In this document: in pieces, positions 10,065 to 19,153 of the stretch
How positions within the stretch are numbered: position 1 is the stretch's first letter
Layout: each line of letters begins with the position of its first letter
From: Paracoccus benzoatiresistens
GTDB taxonomy: Bacteria; Pseudomonadota; Alphaproteobacteria; Rhodobacterales; Rhodobacteraceae
Reading direction: 5' to 3'
Length of the DNA stretch: 64,000 bases
NCBI RefSeq assembly: GCF_026913015.1
Contig: NZ_JAPTYD010000010.1
Coordinates: 62,001-126,000 of the forward strand
The notes under the pieces: generated by a model
The model's input: only the letters and a program-made list of their open reading frames with translations
What the model was told of the DNA's origin: nothing
Database searches by the model: none
Made by a program: the position numbers and the translations under genes

Positions 10065-11027
10065 ATGCTGGCCGTATCGGCAGCCCTGCGCAGCAAGACG
10101 CTTATCACCGCCCTGTGCGGCCTGACTGCCGCCTGCGGCGGAATGGCCGCCGCGCAAGGGGCGGGCAACGGTGGCCCCGGAGTGCCGGGCGGACCGGCCG
10201 ATGCGGCGAATGGGGGCAGCCCGCCCGTCATCGCCGCGCCACGCCATCCCGGGCGATCCGCCCCATCGTCGGCCTATGCGCCGACCGAGTTCGGCGGGCT
10301 CAACAGTTTTGCCGCGACGGACACGCCGCCGCCGATGGAAAGCTTTGGCCTCGATGCGATCCCCGTGGTGGTCGAGCTTTTCACCTCGCAGGGGTGCTCG
10401 TCCTGCCCGGCGGCCGATGCCATGCTGGCCACGCTGGCGGGCGAACCCGGCATCCTGCCCTTGTCCTTTCATGTCGATTACTGGGATTATCTTGGCTGGG
10501 CCGACAGTTTCGCGCGGCCGGAATTCACGGCCCGGCAGGAAAGCTATGCCCGGGCGGCGGGGGAACATGCGGTCTATACGCCGCAACTGATCGTGGGCGG
10601 CGTGGACACCGCGGTGGCGCTTGGGCCCGCGCAGCTGATGGGGCTGATCGACGCCAGCCGCGTGGCCCCCGCCATGGTCAGCGTGCAGCGCGAAGCCACC
10701 AAGGACGGCCAGAGGATCGAGCTGATGCCCCTGTCCGACCTGGGCGGCGGGGTCGAGATCCTGCTGATCCGCTATGCCCCCGAACGTGCGGTCGAGATGA
10801 CGGCGGGCGAAAATCGCGGCAAGGTCGTGACCTATACCAATGTCGTGCTGTCGCTGGACCGGCTGGCCGAATGGGACGGCTCGGCGCCGCTGCGCATGAC
10901 CGTCAGCCCGGACGGGGCGGCGGATGACCGCTATCCCGAAGACACCCGCCACGCGCTGCTGGTCCAGAAGGAGCAGGGCGGCGACAACCTGCCCGGTCCG
11001 ATCCTGGCCGCGATCCGGCTGGATTGA
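10065..11027 (+). CDS. DUF1223 domain secreted thioredoxin-like protein
   Basis: 320 residues. An N-terminal signal sequence (LRSKTLITALCGLTAACGG, cleavage near residue 31) is followed by a Gly/Pro-rich linker of about 60 residues, then the DUF1223 domain. That domain opens VVVELFTSQGCSSCPAADAM with a thioredoxin-like CxxC at residues 111-114 and continues with LSFHVDYWDYLGW and VYTPQLIVGG. The family is predicted to be a periplasmic or exported thiol-disulfide protein, but its function is unknown. The first Met of the frame is further upstream; the one at 10065 gives a sensible signal peptide. It is followed 71 nt later by the YciB-type gene, possibly on the same transcript. Confidence 0.8.
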   Translation: MLAVSAALRSKTLITALCGLTAACGGMAAAQGAGNGGPGVPGGPADAANGGSPPVIAAPRHPGRSAPSSAYAPTEFGGLNSFAATDTPPPMESFGLDAIPVVVELFTSQGCSSCPAADAMLATLAGEPGILPLSFHVDYWDYLGWADSFARPEFTARQESYARAAGEHAVYTPQLIVGGVDTAVALGPAQLMGLIDASRVAPAMVSVQREATKDGQRIELMPLSDLGGGVEILLIRYAPERAVEMTAGENRGKVVTYTNVVLSLDRLAEWDGSAPLRMTVSPDGAADDRYPEDTRHALLVQKEQGGDNLPGPILAAIRLD

Positions 11028-11098
11028 CGCGGCGGCCCTTGCCGGGCGCTTCGCGATGCGGGAAAACGGGCTGGCCTGACCGGATGAAGGATGCTGCG

Positions 11099-11707
11099 AT
11101 GAAGGAACCGAAACCCTGGGTGCTGCCCGCGCTGGAATGGGGGCCGCTGCTTCTGTTCTTCGCCGTCTTCATGCTGAACCGCGGGGGCAGCGTCAGCCTG
11201 TGGGGGCAGGACTATACGCCGCTGGTCTTTGCCACGCTGGTCTTCATCCCGGCGCTTGTGGTCGCCACGCTGATCCGCTGGCGGCTGACGGGGCACCTGT
11301 CGCCCATGCAGATCGCCACGCTGCTGCTGGTCGTGGTCTTCGGTGGCCTGTCGGTCTGGCTGAACGATCCGCGTTTCTTCAAGATCAAGCCCACGATCAT
11401 CTATCTGCTGTTCGCGGGGCTTCTGGGCTTCAGCCTGGTGGCCGGCAGGAACTGGCTGCAGGCGATCCTGTCCGAGGCGCTGCCCATGGACGCCGAGGGC
11501 TGGCGCAAGCTGACGGGACGCATGGCGCTGCTGTTCCTGACGCTGGCTGTCGCCAACGAGGTCGTCTGGCGCAGCATGTCCGAGACCACCTGGGTCTACT
11601 TCAAGACCTTCGGGATGCCGGTGGTGATCTTTGTCTTCCTGATGGCGAATGCCGGGCTCTATCGCGCCCATTCGATCGAGGTCCCGACCGACGACGCCAC
11701 GAAATAG
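11099..11707 (+). CDS. YciB/IspZ (septation protein A) family inner-membrane protein
   Basis: 202 residues with five or six predicted hydrophobic segments. Family landmarks are LEWGPLLLFFAVF near the N-terminus, KIKPTIIYLLFAGLLGFSLVAG in the middle and LTGRMALLFLTLAVANEVVWR toward the C-terminus. YciB proteins are linked genetically to cell-envelope integrity and septation; the biochemical role is unresolved. The ATG at 11099 has AAGGA 7 nt upstream, so the more upstream in-frame codons are disfavoured. It sits between the DUF1223 gene and a convergent hydrolase gene. Confidence 0.85.
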   Translation: MKEPKPWVLPALEWGPLLLFFAVFMLNRGGSVSLWGQDYTPLVFATLVFIPALVVATLIRWRLTGHLSPMQIATLLLVVVFGGLSVWLNDPRFFKIKPTIIYLLFAGLLGFSLVAGRNWLQAILSEALPMDAEGWRKLTGRMALLFLTLAVANEVVWRSMSETTWVYFKTFGMPVVIFVFLMANAGLYRAHSIEVPTDDATK

Positions 11708-11818
11708 GTCAGGTCGTTCCCGTCGGCGGCTGACATGTCCCCGATGGAACCCGATCACCCAACCGGGGCACATGCGTTTCCTGAAGCCCGCCCGCGCGGG
11801 GCTGCGAAAGGAAACGGC

Positions 11819-12715
11819 CTAGGCCCCGACCCCGCCCAGTGGCGCGGGCAGGGCCAGCAGGCGCGACCAGCGCGCTTCGATCCGGCCGGGCAGGCGGGCG
11901 CGCAGCATCGGCAGCGACAGCGCCCAAGGCTGTGCCAGGGCGGTGCGATAGAAATCGAACAGCCCGCGCCGCAGATAGGGCGTCCAGTGCGACAAGCGCA
12001 GCGGGCGTCGCTCGACCGGGAAGCCCAGGCTTTCCAGGGCGGCAAGGGTCGCCTGGTCGTCGATCTGCACGTCCAGCCAGTTGCCCGCCGGGCGTTCCAG
12101 CCCGAAGCCCAGGGCCTGCCTGCGGCCGCGATCCAGCCAAAGCTCCATCCCGTAATCGAACAGGTCGTTCTCTCGAGAGGTGACGTTCAGCACCTCGGCC
12201 CGCCGTCCGGCGGGACTGTCCAGCGCGGCGGCGGCGGTGTCGCGGAATTCGGCCCCCGCCAGCAGGACGATGCGGCCGATGCTGCCGGGATCGGCGCCGT
12301 GCAGCGCCTGAAGCGCAACGCGCGCGCCCAGCGAATGGGCGATCACCGCGACCGGCCTGCCGGCCCGGTCCGCCACGGCAGAGGCCAGGGCGGCAACCTG
12401 GCGGCCGGCATCACCCGCGCGGGCATAGGCCTGCCCCAGCATCCCCCGCGCCTCCCAGCCGAAGGCGATGGCCAGGCCCTCGTCCTCGGCCCCCGCGCCG
12501 AAGCCGAGCGCGCGGGGCCAGGACAGCGCGCGGCGGTCCGCGCGATCCGGGTCGAGCGACAGGATATGCCGGTGCGGATCGCAACGGGGGGCGGCGGGCG
12601 AATAGCGATAGCCGTGGATCATCAGGATGACCGGCGCATGGCCGGGCAGGGCGCCCAGGGCCCTGGTCAGCCCCGGGGGCGGCGCGTGATCGGCATCGAC
12701 CTTGACCACCGGCAT
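11819..12715 (-). CDS. Alpha/beta-hydrolase family protein
   Basis: 298 residues if started at the ATG at 12715, which has AGGAAGGGG about 10 nt upstream. The oxyanion region is PVILMIHGYRYSP, and the nucleophile elbow VAVIAHSLGARVALQAL carries Ser in an H-S-L-G context. Asp and His candidates lie in LLAGAEFRDTAAAALDSP and further on in LRLSHWTPY. Substrate cannot be read. The gene is convergent with yciB and divergent from rne, and stands alone. An in-frame extension of about 90 residues exists upstream but lacks a ribosome-binding site and looks untranslated. Confidence 0.75.
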   Translation of the reverse strand: MPVVKVDADHAPPPGLTRALGALPGHAPVILMIHGYRYSPAAPRCDPHRHILSLDPDRADRRALSWPRALGFGAGAEDEGLAIAFGWEARGMLGQAYARAGDAGRQVAALASAVADRAGRPVAVIAHSLGARVALQALHGADPGSIGRIVLLAGAEFRDTAAAALDSPAGRRAEVLNVTSRENDLFDYGMELWLDRGRRQALGFGLERPAGNWLDVQIDDQATLAALESLGFPVERRPLRLSHWTPYLRRGLFDFYRTALAQPWALSLPMLRARLPGRIEARWSRLLALPAPLGGVGA

Positions 12716-13260
12716 GGACAGCGTTCCCCTTCCTTGCCCGTCGGGCATAGGCCAAGGGTGCGACATGGGCGTGAAAGAAGCGTTAAGGCTGCGTGACGTC
12801 TGTTGCAGGGGCATTTCATGCGCGCCAGAACCCGCCCATTCGGGGCCATGCCGTTTTCGCCATTGAATTTTCCCTGCCACCCCCTCTATGTTGCGGCTAT
12901 GCGTCCTGCGATCTTCAATCGCGGGTTGTGGGGCGCTCACAGTTTCGCAGCGCGGCACCTCTGGCACCGGATGAACGGAAGGCGGCATGTGTCACGCGGA
13001 AAACCCGCCCATGCTGCGCGTTGCCGTGCAACCGGGCGATATCAGACAGCGGCGCGGCGGGTTCTTGCCATCGCGTCAACCGTAAGGAACAGACGCGATG
13101 ACGCGCGCATGGCACGGACAGGATCGGGACGGGGGGGCTGGCTGCCTTTCCCGCCGCATCGCCGTTGCCGATGCCGCACCCGCGTCCCCATCACATCGCA
13201 GCCTGGCTTCCGGGACGCCACTGGCGCCGCCCGGCACAGGCTCGCGCGAAAGATATAGCA
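12716..13260 (+). promoter_or_regulatory. Long 5' leader of rne with candidate promoter and upstream ORF
   Basis: This 545-bp stretch holds no convincing standard gene. TTGAAT (12863-12868) and TATGTT (12887-12892) with an 18-nt spacer form a plausible sigma70 promoter, implying a leader of about 360 nt before rne. A short ORF starting at ATG 13098, with AAGGA 8 nt upstream, runs out of frame across the rne start to 13346. rne genes of other bacteria are autoregulated through their 5' leaders; whether that happens here is inference. Confidence 0.35.
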
Positions 13261-15948
13261 ATGGCAAAGAAAATGCTGATCGACGCCACCCATGCCGAGG
13301 AAACTCGGGTGGTCGTGGTCGACGGAACCAAGGTCGAAGAATTTGACTTCGAGACTGTAAACAAGCGCCAGATCTCGGGCAACATCTACCTGGCCAAGGT
13401 CACGCGGGTCGAACCCTCGCTGCAGGCGGCCTTCGTGGATTACGGCGGAAACCGCCACGGCTTCCTGGCCTTCGCGGAAATCCACCCGGACTACTACCAG
13501 ATCCCCGCCGCCGACCGCGAGGCGCTGATCGCCGAGGAGCGCGCCTATGCCGAGGCGCAGGAGGCCGAGGAAGCCGCACGCGCCAAGCGCCGCCACACCC
13601 GGGCCGAAAGGGCCGAAACGGGCGATGAAGTCGTCAGCGCCGAGGGCGAGGGCGCCGATGCCCCCGAGGGTGATGTCGTCGAACGCGACGTGGCCGAGGT
13701 CGAGGACGCGGAGCGCGCCTCGGGCGACGGCGCCGAAGCCGGGGACGCCGAGCAGGGCGCCGACGAGGACGCGTCCGAACGCGCGACGCATGCCTCCGAC
13801 AAGGACGAGGAGATCGAATCGGTCGCGGACGAGGACGTCGCCGAGGAAATCCGCGTCCAGAAGAAGCCGCGTCCCCGCCGCTACAAGATCCAGGAGGTGA
13901 TCAAGGTCCGGCAGATCATGCTGGTCCAGGTCGTCAAGGAGGAGCGGGGCAACAAGGGCGCCGCGCTGACCACCTATCTGTCGCTGCCGGGCCGCTACTG
14001 CGTCCTGATGCCCAACACCGCGCGCGGCGGCGGCATCAGCCGCAAGATCACCAATGTCGCGGACCGCAAGAAGCTCAAGGACATCGCCGGCGAACTGGAT
14101 GTGCCGAAGGGCGCGGGCCTGATCATCCGCACGGCGGGCAGCCAGCGCACCCGGACCGAGATCCGGCGCGACTATGAATACCTGCTGCGTTTGTGGGAAC
14201 AGATCCGCGACCTGACCTTCAAGTCCGTCGCCCCGGCCCCGATCTACGAGGAAGGCGACCTGATCAAGCGGACCATCCGCGACCTTTACAGCAAGGACAT
14301 CGACGAGGTCCTGGTCGAGGGCGAGCGCGGCTATCGCGTGGCCAAGGACTTCATGAAGATGATCATGCCGGACCACAGCCGGGCCGTGCAGCAATACACC
14401 GACCAGATGCCGCTGTTCGCGCGCTATCAGGTCGAAAGCTATCTGTCGGGCATGTTCAACCCGGTCGTGCAGCTGAAGTCCGGCGGTTATATCGTCATCG
14501 GCGTGACCGAGGCGCTGGTTGCCATCGACGTCAACTCGGGCCGGGCCACTAAGGAAGGCTCGATCGAGGAAACGGCGCTGAAGACCAACCTGGAGGCCGC
14601 CGACGAGGTGGCGCGCCAGCTGCGCCTGCGCGACCTTGCGGGCCTGATCGTCATCGACTTCATCGACATGGAGGAGCGGCGCAACAATGCCGCAGTCGAG
14701 AAGCGCCTGAAGGACAAGCTGAAGTCCGACCGCGCCCGCATCCAGGTCGGCCGCATCTCGGGCTTTGGCCTGATGGAGATGTCGCGGCAGCGCCTGCGTC
14801 CGGGCATGCTGGAATCGACCACGCAGCCTTGCGCGCATTGCCACGGCACCGGTCTGATCCGCAGCGACGACAGCCTTGCGCTGACCATCCTGCGCGCGAT
14901 CGAGGACGAGGGCACCCGCAAGCGGTCGCGTGAGGTGCTGGTCAAGGCGCCGGTTGCGGTGATCAACTTCCTGATCAACCAGAAGCGCGAGCATATTGCA
15001 GGCATTGAGGCGCGCTACGGCCTGTCGGTCCGGCTTGAGGCTGATCCCTCGCTGATCTCGCCCGATTTCGCCATCGAGAAGTTCAAGACGGCGACCCGCA
15101 GCCTTGCCGAGGCCGTGGCGCCCGTCCTGTCGGTCGATGCCGATCTGATGGCCCAGATCGACGACGAGGAAGAGGATCTGGTCGAGGAAACCGAAGCCGA
15201 AGCCGAGGCCGAGACCGAAACCGAGGAAACCGGCGAGGCCGCCGGCTCCGAGGAGGAGAATGGCGAAGGCCGCTCGCGCCGCCGCCGTCGCCGCCGCCGC
15301 CGGAAGGGGGGCGAGCGCGCCGAGGGCGAGGAGACGGGCGAGGCTGGCGAGGCCGGCGATGATGCCGAGGAAGCCGCTGAGGACGTGGCCGAGCGTGAGG
15401 GTGAGGCTGAAGCCGAAACGGCCGAGGCCGAGGGGAACGGCCGCCGCCGCCGCTCGCGGTCGCGCCACCGCCGCCGCAACGGCGATCTGCCGCCCGCCGA
15501 GGGCCTGCCCGAGGTCGTGGACCTGCGCGATCCGTCCGACGAGCCGGTCGAATCGCTGCCCGGCCTGAACGCCCGGCGCGAGGAACCGGTGGAGTCCATC
15601 GAGGAAGAAGGCGAGATCGTGCCGCTGTCCGAGATCGCATCCGAGCCCAAGGCCGCAGCCGAAGCCGAACCGCAGGCGGAAGCCTTCGTGCCTGCCGATG
15701 TGGTTGCGGTGCAGGTCGAGGAAACGGTGATCGAAGCGCTGGTTGTCGAGGCAGTCGAACCCGAAAGCGCGCCGGCCGAGGCCCCCGAGGACCAGCCCGC
15801 CGCAACTGAGACTGCCGCCGAGCCTGAACCCGCGCCCGAGCCCGCACCGGCGGAATCGGCCTCCGCGCCTGCCGAACGTGAACACGAAATGGCCGATGCC
15901 GAGTCCGACCGGCCCAAACGCCGCGGCTGGTGGTCCGGAAATCGCTGA
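13261..15948 (+). CDS. rne: Ribonuclease E (RNase E/G family)
   Basis: Endoribonuclease for mRNA decay and rRNA/tRNA processing, and scaffold of the degradosome. 895 residues from MAKKMLIDATHAEETRV. An S1-type RNA-binding region (GNIYLAKVTRVEPSLQAAFVD) is interrupted at about residues 99-200 by a very acidic insert, as in other alphaproteobacterial enzymes. The DNase I-like catalytic core carries the Mg ligands D423 (VAIDVNSGRAT) and D466 (LIVIDFIDMEERRN). The Zn-link cysteines are C524 and C527 in PCAHCHGTG. Beyond about residue 630 lies a low-complexity tail with alternating Glu-rich and Arg-rich blocks, probably the RNA- and partner-binding scaffold. The ribosome-binding site is weak (GAAAG). 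A terminator follows. Confidence 0.97.
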   Translation: MAKKMLIDATHAEETRVVVVDGTKVEEFDFETVNKRQISGNIYLAKVTRVEPSLQAAFVDYGGNRHGFLAFAEIHPDYYQIPAADREALIAEERAYAEAQEAEEAARAKRRHTRAERAETGDEVVSAEGEGADAPEGDVVERDVAEVEDAERASGDGAEAGDAEQGADEDASERATHASDKDEEIESVADEDVAEEIRVQKKPRPRRYKIQEVIKVRQIMLVQVVKEERGNKGAALTTYLSLPGRYCVLMPNTARGGGISRKITNVADRKKLKDIAGELDVPKGAGLIIRTAGSQRTRTEIRRDYEYLLRLWEQIRDLTFKSVAPAPIYEEGDLIKRTIRDLYSKDIDEVLVEGERGYRVAKDFMKMIMPDHSRAVQQYTDQMPLFARYQVESYLSGMFNPVVQLKSGGYIVIGVTEALVAIDVNSGRATKEGSIEETALKTNLEAADEVARQLRLRDLAGLIVIDFIDMEERRNNAAVEKRLKDKLKSDRARIQVGRISGFGLMEMSRQRLRPGMLESTTQPCAHCHGTGLIRSDDSLALTILRAIEDEGTRKRSREVLVKAPVAVINFLINQKREHIAGIEARYGLSVRLEADPSLISPDFAIEKFKTATRSLAEAVAPVLSVDADLMAQIDDEEEDLVEETEAEAEAETETEETGEAAGSEEENGEGRSRRRRRRRRRKGGERAEGEETGEAGEAGDDAEEAAEDVAEREGEAEAETAEAEGNGRRRRSRSRHRRRNGDLPPAEGLPEVVDLRDPSDEPVESLPGLNARREEPVESIEEEGEIVPLSEIASEPKAAAEAEPQAEAFVPADVVAVQVEETVIEALVVEAVEPESAPAEAPEDQPAATETAAEPEPAPEPAPAESASAPAEREHEMADAESDRPKRRGWWSGNR

Positions 15949-15956
15949 CAAGACAA

Positions 15957-15983
15957 GGGGCGCGGGTGAAACCGCGCCCTTTT
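15957..15983 (+). terminator. Rho-independent terminator of rne
   Basis: Stem GGGCGCGG (15958-15965) with CCGCGCCC (15972-15979), loop GTGAAA, then TTTT. It begins 10 nt after the rne stop codon. Confidence 0.88.
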
Positions 15984-16043
15984 CGCGCAGGCGTGACCCG
16001 ATGACCCATGGCCCCGGCGGCCGCAAACGCTAGACTGCGCGCC

Positions 16044-16787
16044 ATGCTGGGAATCGAACTCGCCACCGCCGCCTTTCTGCCCGCCGCCCTTGTCGCGCTG
16101 CTGGCGGGAATCCTGTCCTTCCTGTCGCCTTGCGTGCTGCCCATCGTGCCGCCTTACCTGGCCTATATGACCGGGGTGGGGGTGAACGGGCTGCGTGCCC
16201 ATGAACGCAGCGCCGTGCTGCCCGCGCTGTTCTTCATCCTGGGCCTGTCCACGGTGTTCCTGATCATGGGCTTCGCGGCATCGGCCTTTGGCCGGGCTTT
16301 CCTGCAGTATCAGGACCTTCTGGCCAGAATCGCAGGTGGCGTGGTGATCGTCATGGGCCTGCATTTCCTTCACGTGATCCGCATTCCCTTCCTGGACCAC
16401 GAGGCGCGGCTCGACGCGGGCCAGCAGGGGGGCGGCGCGGTCGGGGCCTATCTGCTGGGGCTGGCCTTCGCCTTTGGCTGGACCCCCTGCATCGGGCCGC
16501 AACTGGGCATGATCCTGTCCCTGGCAGCCACGGGAGGCGAGCTGTCGCGCGGCACGGCGCTGCTGGCGGTCTATGCGCTCGGCCTGGGGATCCCCTTCCT
16601 GCTGGCCGCCATCTTCATCAACCGCGCCATCGGCCTGATGAACCGCATCAAGCCCTGGCTGCATGTGATCGAGCGCGTGATGGGCCTTCTGCTGCTGGTG
16701 GTGGGGGTGATGCTGCTGACCGGCGCCTTCTCGGCTTTTTCCTATTGGCTGCTGGAAACCTTTCCCGGTCTCGCCAGCCTGGGCTGA
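16044..16787 (+). CDS. ccdA: Cytochrome c biogenesis protein CcdA (DsbD-type transmembrane domain)
   Basis: 247-residue inner-membrane protein with six predicted helices. It moves reducing equivalents from cytoplasmic thioredoxin to periplasmic apocytochrome c or other disulfide partners. The redox cysteines sit in the expected helices: C30 in LSFLSPCVLPIVPPYL and C149 in FAFGWTPCIGPQLG. Length is normal for CcdA, with no periplasmic domains as in full DsbD. The start at 16044 begins MLGIELATAAFLP; an earlier in-frame ATG at 16008 would add a short polar stretch. It lies about 100 bp upstream of ftsW, possibly with its own promoter. Confidence 0.93.
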   Translation: MLGIELATAAFLPAALVALLAGILSFLSPCVLPIVPPYLAYMTGVGVNGLRAHERSAVLPALFFILGLSTVFLIMGFAASAFGRAFLQYQDLLARIAGGVVIVMGLHFLHVIRIPFLDHEARLDAGQQGGGAVGAYLLGLAFAFGWTPCIGPQLGMILSLAATGGELSRGTALLAVYALGLGIPFLLAAIFINRAIGLMNRIKPWLHVIERVMGLLLLVVGVMLLTGAFSAFSYWLLETFPGLASLG

Positions 16788-16845
16788 CCGGTCGCACAAT
16801 CCCCAGTAGCGCGGGCCTGACTTTCGCGCTATGCTGACCGGCAGA

Positions 16846-16860
16846 CCCGGATCAACCGGG
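16846..16860 (+). repeat. Inverted repeat CCCGG-ATCAA-CCGGG in the ftsW leader
   Basis: A 15-nt hairpin-forming sequence 32 nt upstream of the ftsW start codon. The identical 15-mer recurs at 22316-22330, 14 nt upstream of ddl in the same cluster. Function is unknown; a chance match cannot be excluded. Confidence 0.5.
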
Positions 16861-16892
16861 CAATATTCAGAGGCAGTGACGGCGGTATTCCC

Positions 16893-18056
16893 ATGACCGA
16901 GATGGTCTTTGGCACGGCGCCCGTACGGGCGGGCGACCCCATTCTTCCACGCTGGTGGCGTACGCTGGACAAGTGGTCCCTGGCCTGCGTGCTGGGCCTG
17001 TTTGCCATCGGCATCCTGCTGGGGCTGGCGGCCTCGGTTCCGCTGGCGGAAAAGAACAACCTGCCGCGCTTCTACTATGTCCAGCGGCAGGGGCTGTTCG
17101 GCGGCATGGCGCTGGTGATCATGCTGGTGATCTCGATGATGCCGCCGCGCCAGATCCGGCGGATCGGCGTCATGGGCTTTGCCGCGGCCTTCGTGCTGAT
17201 CCTTCTGCTGCCCCTGATCGGCGAGGATCACGGCAAGGGCGCGACCCGCTGGCTGTCCATCGCCGGGATTTCCATGCAGCCGTCGGAGTTCCTGAAGCCC
17301 GGCTTTGTCGCGATCTGCGCCTGGTTCATGGCCGCCGCGCAAATGGTCGGCGGCCCGCCGGGCAGGCTTTATTCCTTCATCACCGCGATGGCGGTGGTCG
17401 TCCTGCTGGCCTTGCAGCCGGACTTCGGCCAGGCTTCGCTGGTGCTGTTTTCCTGGCTGGTGATGTATTTCGTCGCCGGCGCGCCGATGGTGCTTCTGCT
17501 TAGTGTCATGGGGATCGCGGCAGCGGGCGGGTTCTTTGCCTATGGCGCGTCCGAACACTTCGCTCGGCGCATCAACGGGTTTCTCTCGCCCGAGATCGAC
17601 CCGCGCACCCAGATCGGCTATGCCACCAAGGCGATCCAGGACGGCGGCTTCTTCGGCGTGGGCGTGGGCGAGGGCAGCGTGAAATGGTCGCTTCCCGACG
17701 CGCATACCGACTTCATCATCGCCGTCGCGGCCGAGGAATACGGCACCATCATGGTGCTGGCGGTGATCGCGCTTTACTGCACCATCGTTGTCCGCTCGCT
17801 GCTGAGGCTGCTGCGCGAACGCGATGCGTTCACGCGGATCGCCGGGGCGGGCCTGGCCTGCGCCTTTGGCGTGCAGGCGCTGATCAACATGGGCGTGGCC
17901 GTGCGCCTGCTGCCCGCCAAGGGGATGACGCTGCCCTTCGTCAGCTATGGCGGATCGTCCGTCATCGCCTCGGGGATCGCGGCGGGAATGCTGCTGGCCC
18001 TGACCCGGACCCGGCCTCAGGGCGAACTGGGCGAGATCCTGCGGCGGGGACGCTGA
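16893..18056 (+). CDS. ftsW: Septal peptidoglycan glycosyltransferase FtsW
   Basis: 387-residue SEDS-family polytopic membrane protein that polymerises lipid II at the division septum with its partner PBP3/FtsI. Family landmarks are [64 protein letters not shown] and the C-terminal [18 protein letters not shown]. About ten membrane helices are evident. Its TGA overlaps the murG ATG, so translation is coupled. The usual upstream neighbours mraY and murD are not present; ccdA precedes it instead. Confidence 0.96.
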   Translation: MTEMVFGTAPVRAGDPILPRWWRTLDKWSLACVLGLFAIGILLGLAASVPLAEKNNLPRFYYVQRQGLFGGMALVIMLVISMMPPRQIRRIGVMGFAAAFVLILLLPLIGEDHGKGATRWLSIAGISMQPSEFLKPGFVAICAWFMAAAQMVGGPPGRLYSFITAMAVVVLLALQPDFGQASLVLFSWLVMYFVAGAPMVLLLSVMGIAAAGGFFAYGASEHFARRINGFLSPEIDPRTQIGYATKAIQDGGFFGVGVGEGSVKWSLPDAHTDFIIAVAAEEYGTIMVLAVIALYCTIVVRSLLRLLRERDAFTRIAGAGLACAFGVQALINMGVAVRLLPAKGMTLPFVSYGGSSVIASGIAAGMLLALTRTRPQGELGEILRRGR

Positions 18057-19153
18057 TGGCTGCCCTGACCGAAACACCCTTGGCCCTGATCGCCGCCGGG
18101 GGGACCGGCGGGCACATGTTCCCGGCCCAGGCCCTTGCCGAACTGCTGCTGGCCAAGGGCTGGCGCGTAAAGCTTTCCACGGACGACCGGGGCGCGCGCT
18201 ATGCGGGCGGCTTCCCCGAGGGGGTCGAGCGCAGCATCGTGCGATCGGCCACCACCGCGCGTGGCGGGTTGGCGGGCAAGCTGACCGCTCCCCTGAAGAT
18301 CGCGGCGGGCGTTCTGACGGCGCGGGCGGCCTTCCGGCGCAACCGGCCCGCCGTCGTGATCGGGTTCGGCGGCTATCCGACCATTCCGGCCATGTCGGCG
18401 GCGCTCAGCATGGGCGTGCCCCGGATGATCCACGAACAGAACGGCGTTATGGGCCGGGTGAACCGCGTCTTTGCCTCGCGCGTCCATCGCGTCGCCTGCG
18501 GCACCTGGCCGACCGATCTGCCCGCAGAGGTGGAGGGGGTCCATACCGGCAACCCGGTCCGCCAGGCGGTGCTGGACCATGCCGCCGCGCCCTATGCGCC
18601 TCCGGACGAAGGACCGCTGCACCTGCTGGTGATCGGCGGCAGCCAGGGGGCGCGGGTGCTCTCCGATGTGGTTCCCTCGGCCATTGCCGCCCTGCCGGAT
18701 GACATGCGCGCCCGTTTGCGCGTCAGCCACCAGGCGCGGGCCGAGGATGGCGACCGGGTCACTGCCGCCTATGCCGCCGCAGGCATCGCGGCGGATGTGC
18801 AGCCCTTCTTCACCGATGTTCCCGAACGGCTGGCGCAGGCTCAGCTTGTCATCAGCCGCTCGGGCGCATCGTCGCTGGCCGACATCACCGTGATCGGCCG
18901 GCCCGCCATCCTGATTCCCTTTGCCGCGGCCGCCGGGGACCACCAGACCGCCAATGCGCAATCCCTGGCCGAGGCCGGGGCCGCGCTGGTCCATCCCGAA
19001 TCGGTGCTTGACGTGCCCGGCCTCACGCGCGACATCCGCGCGATCCTGAACGACCCCGCCCGTGCCAGCCAGATGGCCAGCGCCGCCCTTTCCCTCGCCC
19101 GGCCCGATGCGGCGCGGCGCCTTTACGACCTTGTCACGGAGATTGCCCGATGA
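18056..19153 (+). CDS. murG: UDP-GlcNAc--undecaprenyl-PP-MurNAc-pentapeptide transferase
   Basis: Adds GlcNAc to lipid I to make lipid II on the cytoplasmic face of the inner membrane. 365 residues, a GT-B glycosyltransferase. Donor and acceptor loops are clear: [20 protein letters not shown] at the N-terminus, [37 protein letters not shown], and near the C-terminus [19 protein letters not shown] followed by [11 protein letters not shown]. The start codon at 18056 overlaps the ftsW stop (ATGA reading), and the stop overlaps the murC start, consistent with one cotranscribed dcw operon. Confidence 0.97.
   Translation: MAALTETPLALIAAGGTGGHMFPAQALAELLLAKGWRVKLSTDDRGARYAGGFPEGVERSIVRSATTARGGLAGKLTAPLKIAAGVLTARAAFRRNRPAVVIGFGGYPTIPAMSAALSMGVPRMIHEQNGVMGRVNRVFASRVHRVACGTWPTDLPAEVEGVHTGNPVRQAVLDHAAAPYAPPDEGPLHLLVIGGSQGARVLSDVVPSAIAALPDDMRARLRVSHQARAEDGDRVTAAYAAAGIAADVQPFFTDVPERLAQAQLVISRSGASSLADITVIGRPAILIPFAAAAGDHQTANAQSLAEAGAALVHPESVLDVPGLTRDIRAILNDPARASQMASAALSLARPDAARRLYDLVTEIAR

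Noticed and set aside
13042..16026. Very long open frame (about 990 codons) antisense to rne, and a similar ~1000-codon frame at 15015-18077
   Set aside because: Product of high GC and the repeated Glu/Ala/Arg codons of RNase E. The translation is Arg/Gly/His-rich without any domain, and rne itself is unambiguous.
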